Shown piece by piece: positions 19,352-30,095 of a stretch of DNA of 64,000 nucleotides; the stretch's first letter is position 1, and every line of letters begins with the position of its first letter. Under the pieces are notes generated by a model, which searched no databases, was not told where the DNA came from, and saw only the letters and a program-made list of their open reading frames with translations. A program made the position numbers and the translations under genes. The stretch comes from Actinostola sp. cb2023 (Eukaryota; Cnidaria; Anthozoa; Actiniaria; Actinostolidae): contig JAUJYZ010001540.1 in the NCBI GenBank assembly GCA_033675265.1, positions 1,062,501 to 1,126,500 on the forward strand, in the 5' to 3' direction.

Positions 19352-21058
19352 TTCGACGGGCACCGTTTTTCCACCAACTTTCACGCATGCGCTGTATACG
19401 CGTGTTTCTACCACGACTCCACTAGCTCCAGCCTGCTTTGCCATCCCTATTTGCTCTAACTTCAAGTCACGTATGACGTCAGGTCGTAGAGTCACTACGT
19501 CACTCCCAGAATCCACCAGGAACCTTATCTTTGTAACTGGGGTTTGAGCTGAGAGTTGGTCTTTGTTCTGAGTCACTTCAGCTGTTAGACACAGAAAAGA
19601 ACCAATCCTGTGTAAGAAACGATGACTCAGGTCGATGGTTTGCTAATAGCTTTCGATTGTCGAGATTAACTCCAAATTCCTTATAAGGTAAATCAATTCC
19701 ATATATGGTATATGACTATTGTTCTCATTTAATACTGTGACTATGAACAATACCGTGATATGACGTACCTTCCTCCAGGAGTCTGACCATGACTGTCCCA
19801 CTCACCCACAGTAACGACATGTGACCTATAGCTCTCCGCCAAAACCTGGACTAAAACAAACAAGTCACGTGGTTTGTTACCTAGCAACCGACAAGCACTG
19901 AGGCATTCTGGGTGTTGAACTGACCTGCTCTAAGTAGTCTGCTCTGATGTGCTGGGTTCGTAATTCCTGATATGCCCACTGATTGGGAAGTGACGCTAAT
20001 GAAGGAGCTCAAACTGGTCAGTCCATGCGAAAAGAGAGTTTCCTGGTAAGCATCTAAACCAAGATCTTGTAGCCATAAGGAGACAACGCTTTGCTCTACA
20101 GGCACCACAATAACAATTAGGTTTGTACAACTAGTACTGTGTCAGGGACGTAGCAGATCTATACCGTATGCTTGTGTACGCACGTGCCTACCGTAGTCAG
20201 CTATGTACGCCCCTGATCCGTGTGGACGGCACGAAGTTGAAGTTCGCACACAGTTCTAATGAATACACTGAGGTGGCTACATGGGTTACGCCGAGTTTTA
20301 GTGCAGCTAATCATATCAAAACAATCACTATTATAGAAAGAACGATGGATATGATTGGCTTTTATCTTTCTTGGGCTAAGCTAGTCACTGATACTCGCAA
20401 ACTGTTCAGGCGAAAACTCTTTTCACAAATTGGCTTTCTTTTCTTCGTTTAGAACTAAAAGCATCAATCGCAGCAGACGACGAGGAAAGGCGTAAATGAC
20501 AAACACAAAGGAAAACAATTTTTTTTATCTACATGGCTTGGATACAGTATAATCACGCCGGTCTAGTTGTAAGATGATGCATGCCGGTCTATAAAGCAAG
20601 CGCACGTGGTGTGAGTTATGCCTGGGGGATTTAAAGTGACTTTTGAAAGCTGCTCTCAAATAGAAAGATATTACTAGTGATTTAGGATTTGTGGTTTTGA
20701 CTACAATGGCTCTACAGGTGGCGATCGTTCAATGCCATGATCGATATACAACAAGCAACCTGCAGAACCGATTCAAAACAACTTGATTCTCATTCTCGTC
20801 TGCATTGTTGAACAATTGACCTTTCGGCGACGCGATCATTGAGCGAGGTATAGAAGCCATACGGTACCGCTTACCTTCGTGAAGACCTCGAAGAAACTTC
20901 ACTCTATCGTCGACATTGGCAATCAAGGTTTCGATGCGGTCTTTCTCAAGGTAAATTATATCGCAAAGTTGATCATAACCAAGAGATAAAAATCTGCTAC
21001 AGAGATGAGTCAGATCTAAGCATCTAAAAACCTCTTCTACTGCTTGTTTGTTAGCCAT
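19352..21058 (-). CDS. SAM-SAM-retropepsin protein (three exons, 3' end not found)
   Basis: Minus-strand exons 20875-21058, 19925-20095 and 19352-19581 join in phase 1, 1, then end in phase 0 at a gtaaga donor. Residues 1-61 are SAM-like. Residues 62-118 form a clear SAM domain (V-V-S-L-W-L-Q-D-L-G-L-D-A-Y near its start). Residues 120-195 hold a retropepsin domain with F-L-V-D-S-G-S-D, catalytic aspartate 142, and a following V-Y-S-A-C-V-K-V-G-G-K strand. The ATG at 21058 is the first in frame; an exon further upstream is possible. The C-terminal exon carrying the rest of the protease fold was not recognised below 19352, so the gene may be truncated. SAM domains mediate protein binding; retropepsins are single-aspartate proteases active as dimers. 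Whether it is host-domesticated or a transposon remnant is open. Confidence 0.68.
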
Positions 21059-22079
21059 TTGAGTTGCATCCACTTGCAGTCTTTGTAAAAAGTGTTCTCA
21101 ATTGAAATGGATCCGAGTTTGCTGTGGTTGCTATAGCTTCGCTCCGGCACCGACACGTTTTATCGTGTTTTTTTTAGCAAGTAGTTTTTGAGTATCTATT
21201 TGTTGAAGAAAATTAACTTGCTTTTCTCTGAATGGAAAATATTTTTCTATTAATGTAATGACCCCAGACAATTACAATAAATTGTTTAAACGATTGAATC
21301 AAACAAAAGGGATTTAATATCATCTTCCGGTAACCAAAAAGAAAACAGAACATTGAGAAAATATGGAAGACGGAAAAGTTCGAACTTTTCAAAGATTAAC
21401 CACAACTGAAATTCGACATATGAACATTTAGTGCTTCGCTAAGTGAGAAAACTTTTATTTCCCCACAATAACACATAGATATCAAGCGTCTTTTAACTGA
21501 CGATGGAAAGTTAAATCGACTATTATTCGCAGATCGGCACGAAAACACGTGGAATATTAATGAGTTAAGTGTTTGTTTACGTCTTGCGAAGTCACTCGCG
21601 GTCACTTGAGAAGGTGAAATACAAATATAAGGGCAACTAAGTAAATGTACGCAGTTAGAACTCGTTCAACGGAGTAGTGTACACAGTAAGTGACAATAGG
21701 ATATTAATGGTTTGCTAAACAAATAAGCAGGTGAAGTTATCCTTTCCAAGAATACATGCAGACAAACACGAACATAACATGGTGTATTAAATCCACTCAT
21801 CATCCACAACTGTTTGTAGCTCGTACACCAGCTCGTATGCTAAGATCCCTGTTCAACCATATAGTTTCTATGGTTCAACTAGATAGTGATCTCTAATTCA
21901 GGCATGTACTCTCTTAAAAACGCTGCCAGTTCATGGTTAAATGTTTTCCTTGTTGGTTGGTGGTTTAGCTATATCGGCACAGTGATATTGTTAGGTGTAA
22001 GTTTGATTAGGAATTAACAACTGTCTAGAACTAATGGAATCTCGTTGAACCACCTAAAATAGAGTCGGATCACAATAGA

Positions 22080-22260
22080 GTGATCGCGATAAACCCGTGA
22101 AATAAAAATAAAATGTTAGTGTGTAATACCATTCCAAAGATAGACTAACATACACCTGTTTTCAGAAACGTTGTATATATGGAATAGTTATAAACAGTAA
22201 AATGTAAAAAGGAATAATTAGCATAATCTTTATATACAGAACAACATTTTTTATTTTTAC
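22080..22260. mobile_element. fragments of two MITE families
   Basis: The stretch gataaacccgtgaaat near 22088 matches the ends of the element at 27556-27698, and acacctgttttcagaaacgttgt near 22152 matches the arm of the palindrome at 52849-53027. Neither is complete here. Confidence 0.45.
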
Positions 22261-22675
22261 AGACATGTTTCGATGTGTCACACATCATCTTCAGTGTAGC
22301 TAATGAAAAGTACTTCAAAATAATTATCACCATTTGTCTGTGATAGCAGAAACTTGGTAAATACAATTCTATTTTGGAGCCAGTTCCTTCGGTATGGTTG
22401 CTACAAGTTACTGCATTTGGCATTCTGTGTTTTATGTTAATATAACTATATAATTTATTCTTTATTTGATTTTACTACTTTCTATTCATATAGGACGTTT
22501 CTGAAAAGGTGTAAATGAAATGGTTACTTGGGCACTTCCGGAGGAAGCCCGAGTTATAAAATGGGCTCTTTTTTATTTTTCGTTGGCCGGGTCGAATAGT
22601 TTCCGAACGCCTATCGAACTAAATCCGAGAGTATGATTCGCTCAAACGGGTCGAATAGTTTCCGAGCATATATCG

Positions 22676-24732
22676 AACCAAGAGACCATGAGGGACAGAG
22701 AGGGAGTCTTTCAGTATAGGGCTTGGGATATCTTAATTTCACTAAATCTATTTTTAGAATGCGGACGTCCGAGAAAACCAACTTCCGGTTCAAAGCAGAT
22801 GTATTGTTTTTTATTAATAAATGGCCGAGTATTTTGACTGAAATCATCAAAAAGCGCATCGCAATAATTTATTTTATATGGAAAGGAGTTGTTTAAGTTC
22901 AAACAGAGTCCAAAAAGTCGCTTTGTGTTGTGGTCTGTAGGATTGAATGAACAACATGAACGCCGAAAACTACTGCCAACTCAACAAGAAGGTCGCTGCA
23001 TGAAGAAGGTCTTGCTGTTCTGCCTTGAACAATTAAGAAAAACATTCACAAGAATAGATGTAATCGATTTGAAAGTGCATCAAAGTACTAAATCCGATGG
23101 AAAATCTAAGGATAAAGTCGTGAAAATTGCTGGTTTTTCACTCGGCAAAAAGGCTGTTGATTGTTGTAGCGTGTGGATGCAAAGCTGCCGGCTTCGCCGA
23201 AGACTTTCAAAGACGTAAATTTCGTCTCTTTCGTCAAACCATTTCGTCAGAAAGTGACTTCAATTTATTCTGTGGTTTAGTGGTATCTTGTTATGGCGTT
23301 TGAAGAGTTTTCACAAGGATTCAAAACAAATTTGCTGAAGGAGGGGGACATTGGGGGGTTCTGAACACCACAAAAAATTTCCGAAAACACCGCATCACGA
23401 AAAAAACCCGAAAACTGACCAAAACGAAAAAAAGGGGTTGACACCGCAACTTCGCTAGTAATATATCGCTTCACCGAACACCGTAGGTTTAGAAACACAA
23501 ACACCGCATCCCGCAGGATTTACGATCACCGCAACACCGCAATATATTTTTTTCCACCGCAACACCGCAATAAAAATTGCCCAACACCGCAAACCCCAAT
23601 GCCCCCCTCCTGAAGCATGATGATGAGCGACAAGACCACAGGCAGCCCAAGCAATAAACTTCTGGACTCCTTTTATGAAGAAATTTTTTATTTCAATAAA
23701 TTCTATTAAAACTTAACTGAGTTGTTTATTGTGTCTTATTTTATCATCCTGTACAGTTTCAGCTCGATCCGAAGCCTATTTACGAATATTTTCAATATCT
23801 GCTCCTCTCCACATGAATATGTGGAAGGCTGGAGACTCGGACTCGACTCAACCGCTATATTCGCCAGGGAAAAAAAATGCCCATTTCAACGCTTTTCTCG
23901 CTACAATACCTACAGATATGTTTAGACCGATAATCCCTCCATCAGGCAGTGATTTCAAATTGTCATCAAACCAAATATTCCTCAAGAAATCCGTGGTTTT
24001 AAACGAAGTTTTGAAATCTTTTGAGGCTTGTGATCGCTGGGGTTCAAGTGGGAGTGAATTATTGCACGTATCTGATTGGACAGAATTATCACCTGACTAG
24101 TTCGAAAAGCACGCTCCCCTCTGGGCCACAGGAATAATTTTGTTCATCAATTGTCCTAAACAAGCCAATCACTACAGCAAGAGATGACTAGGGGAAAACC
24201 TAGTACGCCGGTTGTTGTTTTGGTTTAGTTTTCGCCGGTAAATTCGAGCAAATTTCAAGCAATCATGCCTAAAATACCCACAGAATTGTAGAGACGAGTC
24301 ACGAGTGAATCAAACAAGCAGTGAAAGTAAGCGTGTTTGTTGTGTATTTTCTTTACCTAAAATGACTTAAAAATGGATTGTGAAATTTTTTTTTGTGTAT
24401 AACGGCATCTGAATGACTTGAAATCTCTAAAACTACGGTTTACTTCATTCAAGTTTTGTTCAACGTTTACTGGATTCACTGAGTCAAGCACGCTTCAAAA
24501 AGTTGAGCGCAAAATCGTATAAACTATCAGAGCCATTTATAAAAAGTAATCAAATTCAAAAAACAAAACAAAAACATGGTTTCATTTCGCCGGGATATCT
24601 TGATACAGCCTACTTTGAACCGGAAGTAAGTTTTCTCGGACGTCCGCATTCTAAAAATAGATTTAGCGAAATTAAGATATCCCAAGAATAGCGCGAGACT
24701 CCCTCTCTGTCCCTCATGGTCTCTTGATCGAA
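22676..24732. mobile_element. about 2-kb segment bounded by 125-bp inverted repeats
   Basis: The arm 22676-22801 (containing gagaccatgagggacagaga and gcggacgtccgag) is repeated in inverse at 24608-24732 with about 85-90% identity by eye. The interior has open frames at 22889-23218 and 23729-24100 (plus), neither recognised. It could be a degraded DNA transposon. Confidence 0.6.
23341..23609. mobile_element. 269-bp element with GAGGGGGACATTGGGG ends
   Basis: The ends are near-inverted (GAGGGGGACATTGGGG against CCCCAATGCCCCCCTC), and CTGAAG flanks both sides (23335-23340 and 23610-23615). The interior is rich in caccgcaacaccgcaa. It sits inside the larger inverted-repeat segment, so it is a younger insertion. 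Confidence 0.68.
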
Positions 24733-25417
24733 CTAAATCCGAAGTGTTGTTCGCTCTACGATGGCAGATACTCTAAATATAAGCACATGGTCATCATTCG
24801 ACGACTAGAAGTGCTAAGTCGTCGTTCGACGATGCTAATACCGTGTTTACACTTAAGCGCTCTACCAAGGTACAAATCAGAAAACTATAGTTTGTTGAGC
24901 GGTAAATGTAACCACGGCATAAGTCACAGGGGCGTAGCGTGCATATACGCACGTACACAACTGCATACAATTTAAAATCCTTAAAATATAAATGAAATCT
25001 AAGCCAAAATCTTAACAGCTGACTCAGTGTAAACTACTCACAGAAGGCAGGAAAATGCTATTCTGGAGACCCTATTCCTCAAAATATTTCGGGGGACATG
25101 CCCCCGCATCCCCCTGATTTTGATTTGATTGATTTTGATTCCATTTACACCATTTTTTTACAATATTAATAAATAAGGTATAATTTTTTGCAGATAGTTA
25201 GGTGTTGGGATACCTGAGAATAGTTTGTAGACTAATCAAAGTCAGGTACCCCTACGAGATCCTACGAGCTCGCGCCTTCGCCGCTTGTCAGATTGTGTCC
25301 CCCCAATAACTTTCCCCTTGCAGTCAGTCAAGTGTACATGTATAATGATAATTGTAGTTATTAGTCTCAAACAAAACTGGCTTCGCCTCGGGTTGTTATA
25401 TCGCTAATAGCGATATA

Positions 25418-25698
25418 CAGTCAATGTCATTAACGTTGTCCAGATAAAAAGAGATTAACACTACAATAAATGTCACGTGTCTCATTCTATATTCGTTTTG
25501 CACGCGTTGGAATTTTAATTTCAAAAGCAAACTCGGTGTGAGAACATAATTTTAACAATGCCCGTTTTCACAGGCAGAGGTGATTTATGTTTTGGAAATT
25601 AAAATTCCACGCGTGCAAAACGAATGCAGAATGAGACACGTGACATTTATTGTAGTGTTAATCTCTTTTTAGCTGGACAACGTTAATGACATTGACTG
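25418..25698. mobile_element. 281-bp palindromic MITE with CAGTCAATGTC ends and TA duplication
   Basis: Arms of about 110 bp pair from CAGTCAATGTCATTAACG to its inverse, with a TA on each side (25416-25417 and 25699-25700). The start CAGT and TA target agree with Tc1/mariner-type elements. Confidence 0.82.
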
Positions 25699-26004
25699 TA
25701 TATAACGGTAGCGGTATATATAACCCGTTTACATAAATCCTTTACATAACCTATACATAAATCCTTTAGTATAACTTTTACATACTAGATCCCCCCAAAA
25801 CACTGAGTCAGTGATAAATGCATTTTACTATGTATTTATGTAGCGAGAAAGTCCGCTGGAAAACGAAGAAAATGGTATTTCCAAGGCTCTAGATTTCTAA
25901 ATATCTAAAGTTTGCAGTAGAAGTGCAAAGTCGCCGTGCTTGCTGACTGCCGTCAAGCCGTGGTAATGCTTGTACTAATTGTTCAAAAACCCGTTTACAG
26001 TGCG

Positions 26005-26266
26005 ACTACACCAACCAAGGCCACCCAAACAAATTTTGAATCAAATTTTCTAATCACATTTGTGACGCTGAATAACAGAATGATGTCGAATTCTACAATT
26101 TAAACTGTTTCTTGTTCACTCTTGATCATATACATACACATATAAAGTAAAATATATGCTTTTAAAGCGAAAATTTGAAAATTTGTGGAGATTCTATTGT
26201 TTAAATACTCAATTGTGATTGGATAATTTGTATGAAAATTTGTTTGGGTGGCCTTGGTTGGTGTAG
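26005..26266. mobile_element. 262-bp MITE with CTACACCAACCAAGG ends
   Basis: Thirty-base inverted ends start CTACACCAACCAAGGCCACC. GAC flanks both sides if the element is taken from TACACC. Adjacent sequence cccaaagtcctttgcggtcg (26269) is repeated directly near 26751. Confidence 0.7.
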
Positions 26267-27555
26267 ACCCAAAGTCCTTTGCGGTCGTCAGCTTGTTGCT
26301 TGTTGCTTTCGGCCCGGACAACGATATTTGGAATAGGTGTATTTGACATTGAGATTCACTGGAATTATATTTTCTTATGCATAGATCTAGAAGTGAAAAC
26401 CAACTTATACATCACAACGTAGGTAGATAAGATATCATTATATTTCTCAGAAATGTGTTTCATTTTTCGAACTTGCTTTGATGAAGTTTTGAAGTACGAT
26501 TTTTACGGTTTCTTTACGTTCTGAATTTTTCAAACGTGGAATAAAATAACTTCAATCGATAGATTGAATCATTATATTTGTCATTATAAATGTGTTTTAT
26601 TGTCCGATACCTTTTACAGTGTGAATTTATCCGTGGTACTTGAGAAGTTATCCCTACGAGCATTGAATAGCAATCATTTGGAACTATTCGGCCATTTGAA
26701 AATGCAAGTTGTCAAAATGTCTACGGATGTATAAATGAATAAGAAGAAATTCCCAAAGTCCTTTGCGGTCGTCAGCTTCGTGCTTGCTGCTTTCGGCGGG
26801 GACAACGATTTTTGGAATAGGTGTATAATATCCCTCGTGTTTATTGTCGTCACGCAACGCTCTCCAAACAAGACTGCGAGCTAAGAGACCACAGGAAGCC
26901 CAAGCTCGTCTAGTTCTGATTTACGTTATATCAATCAAACCTGTATGTGTTTTTGATTACGTAACAGCCAAGTAAGGGAAACTATAAAAATATTCTGCAT
27001 GTGGCGGTCGACAGCCAAGTGACTATATACCAGAGGTTCTTTAGTTTTCAGTGCCACTCTAGAGAACGCCGTTACCACCCAAGGTCACTCAATATCTACA
27101 CTTATGAAGATCAATCGAACAATGGGAAAGTCCTATGAGAGCTATAATATTGCTTCCGGTTGCTATTATGCGCATGCGTCCTTCAAGGCGACTTCCCAGA
27201 TAGTGTTAAACGGTAGCTATGGCAACGCGCCAAATTTTCGCTGGCGTAGAGTTCAAGGGCAAATATGAACTCAACATGTGCTCGCATGAACGGCGAACGC
27301 TTCCGGGTAGTAAACTAGTTAATAATCGCCACAAAAACCAACAACTTTAAGGTGTAGTCTTGGGTTAATATGTTAGAACATCAGTGCAAACTAGCGAGTG
27401 CACTAGTATATTTTACCTTCGTTGAAAAACGAGGAAATCTTCCGTGATGATCAGCATAATTCGGCGTCCTCTAAACACGTGTTGTAGACGGAGATATAAA
27501 CTTCCGCAAAGTCTAGGAGCTGAAGCTCAATATGAACACACAAGTTACCAGTGAT

Positions 27556-27698
27556 AGAGTGATTGCAATAAACCCGTGAAATAGTTAGCAGACTAATAGA
27601 CACTAGTAGACTTTATTGACATTGTTTTCTTTTGTGAGTATTTGACTATTACACACTAACATGTAATTTTTATTTCACGGATTTATTGCAATCACATG
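27556..27698. mobile_element. 143-bp MITE with GTGATTGCAATAAACC ends
   Basis: The ends gtgattgcaataaacccgtg and the inverse cacggatttattgcaatcac bound a 95-bp interior. The same end sequence appears alone near 22081. Confidence 0.68.
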
Positions 27699-27971
27699 GT
27701 ACCAACATAAATTATATGCTTGAAGTATTAGCGTATCCAACAACACGAGATATACACATCAGTTACGGGATTACCCTAGTGCAAATTGCTGACAAAAACT
27801 TGCAAAAACTTTTCATGGTTTTAGACCAAGAAACCATGACCTACCTCTGGTCTCTAGATCACTATTAAATTCCAGACATTTTATAATAACAACACGGTTT
27901 GTAATAAAAAACAAGGTTGAGAGACACATTAACGAAGTATATGATAAAGACTGTGTCTAGAGAAGGATGAA

Positions 27972-29236
27972 ATGACATCACAGGTAGCCCAAGCTAAGTA
28001 TCAGTGGCGTAAATACAGTAAATGTATAGGCTTTCTTGTGCTGGTGTACTTGAATAAATAAATAAAAAATCGTTTGCCCTTATTCGCCTCGTACTTGTTC
28101 CTTGTGTTGTCTTTTACCTCTGTAGGAATTTCTAGGCCATTCCGCTTGAAATTGAGAGAGTTACGGCGGTTTTTAAAAAAAATTCCCTACCAGTAAGAAA
28201 ATATAGAAGGTAGGTCACTCATGGCCGCCAGCGAACTCACTTGGTCCCACTCAAATGCTCGTAAATCTCTCGAAACTAGACATAACGCCAAATTTCTTTC
28301 GGTAAACTGTAGTCCAATGCAAGTCCGATAAATCACACTACAATTCCTTTCTCTTACTCATCGCTATCTGCATCCAAGAGCAAGGTTTTTGTGGCTTTCA
28401 TCGGCAACATGAACCTCTGTACCTTCAAGTCTGACACGGATTTTGAACGGTCGTACAAAAATGCAAACACCGGGGAGGGACAGAGGTACAATACAATACA
28501 ATAGTTTACTTTCAACACGTGTCGTTCAGGAGCGTGAAGCTCGTTCAAAATACGAACGTGCAGTATATCTGAATCTAATCAAGTTGACACTTGAATAAAA
28601 TTTCGTTTTATCATATAGATTACAGTATTTCTTCTGTCAAATTAATGCTTCTGATTTGACAGAAGAAAAGGCCTTTGGATATGATAAAATTCCAAATTTT
28701 ATAGAAAATCAACACGAATTCGAAGAAAAGATTTTGTTATAATCTCTGACAAGATATGCTTGCAATCCTCACGGGAGGGTACGAAAATTTATTCAAGTGT
28801 GTAAATGTACCTCTGTCCCTCCCCGGTGTTTGCATTTTTGTACGACCGTTCAAAATCCGTGTCAGACTTGAAGGTACAGAGGTTCATGTTGCCGATGAAA
28901 GCCACAAAAACCTTGCTCTTGGATGCAGATAGCGATGAGTAAGAGAAAGGAATTGTAGTGTGATTTATCGGACTTGCATTGGACTACAGTTTACCGAAAG
29001 AAATTTGGCGTTATGTCTAGTTTCGAGAGATTTACGAGCATTTGAGTGGGACCAAGTGAGTTCGCTGGCGGCCATGAGTGACCTACCTTCTATATTTTCT
29101 TACTGGTAGGGAATTTTTAAAAAAAACCGCCGTAACTCTCTCAATTTCAAGCGGAATGGCCTAGAAATTCCTACAGAGGTAAAAGAGGTGTATTTACGCC
29201 ACTGATACTTAGCTTGGGCTACCTGTGATGACATGT
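27972..29236. repeat. 1.26-kb near-perfect palindrome
   Basis: The left arm 27972-28487 and the right arm 28807-29236 are inverted copies, almost base for base over some 430 bp. The left arm carries roughly 85 extra bp near 28020-28110. A 319-bp loop separates them and has its own hairpin near 28635-28670 (cttctgtcaaat / atttgacagaag). The mirrored short frames on both arms are the same sequence read twice. No transposase is seen. Confidence 0.85.
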
Positions 29237-30095
29237 CGAGAATATAACGACAATACATTGTAGTTGTTATTGGTTGGCAGCCACTCTTCATAACCGCAGG
29301 CCGCTGCGCACCGACGCACTTGATAAAGCAAAAGCAAAAGAAAGATATTTCTAGAAAGATGTTTAAAGTTATTCTTTATTCCGCATAAAAGCAGTAATTC
29401 ACAATCTTCTTAAAATTGAAATTAATGTACCTAATATAATAAATAGACTACTTAGCTGCCGTGGTCTGTATGAAATAACTGTACACCATAACATGATAAT
29501 GAACTTCATTAATGTACTTACAAAATAATATAAAACAAGCCATTATGAAAAGCATTGACGAAGTTGAGCGAAAACACTACTGAACACTAGTCGTTGTGTA
29601 GCGATGAAAAGTAAAATGGCTTTGAAAGCAAAGGGAAGTCTGAAAATTGAAATGGAGAAAAATTTCCAATGCGCTAAACAATAGGGAAACACGACTAATA
29701 AATAACGATATGGTTCATTTTAGTATCTACAGAATACATAACTATTCCACAAAGCTAGACAGTCATTAAATATGTCATGAAAATAAAAATATAATTTTTT
29801 TAAGATTAGAATTTCGCCATTTTTCTCCCCAATAATGTCCTTATCAAGTACACCTAGTGCACGAGCCCCATAATTAACGGTATGCTTACACATGTGGGAT
29901 GAATAATATGAATCACCAACTGCTTCTGCGCAGAAAGTATATGTAACAAAACTTCCTAAAGAGATAATCGACAAGTATAATCAATGTGGTCTAATTTCGA
30001 CCCCACCCCACCCCTAGTCATATACTGATACAGTACCCCTGCTATACATAAGCTACCCTCGTTGATTTAGAGCCCAGTGGAAACACTCCTTCTAG
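29237..30095. other. 3' flank of the flippase gene
   Basis: No exon is recognised between the palindrome and the flippase stop codon. A minus-strand AATAAA (plus 29375-29380) lies about 715 nt after the stop and may end the transcript; this is weak evidence. Confidence 0.35.

Noticed and set aside
22889..24100. Frames at 22889-23218 and 23729-24100 as host genes
   Set aside because: No recognised family or clear splice sites, and they lie between inverted repeats, so transposon remains are more likely.
28354..29291. Mirrored frames on both palindrome arms as a gene pair
   Set aside because: They are the same sequence read on opposite arms and have no recognised domain.
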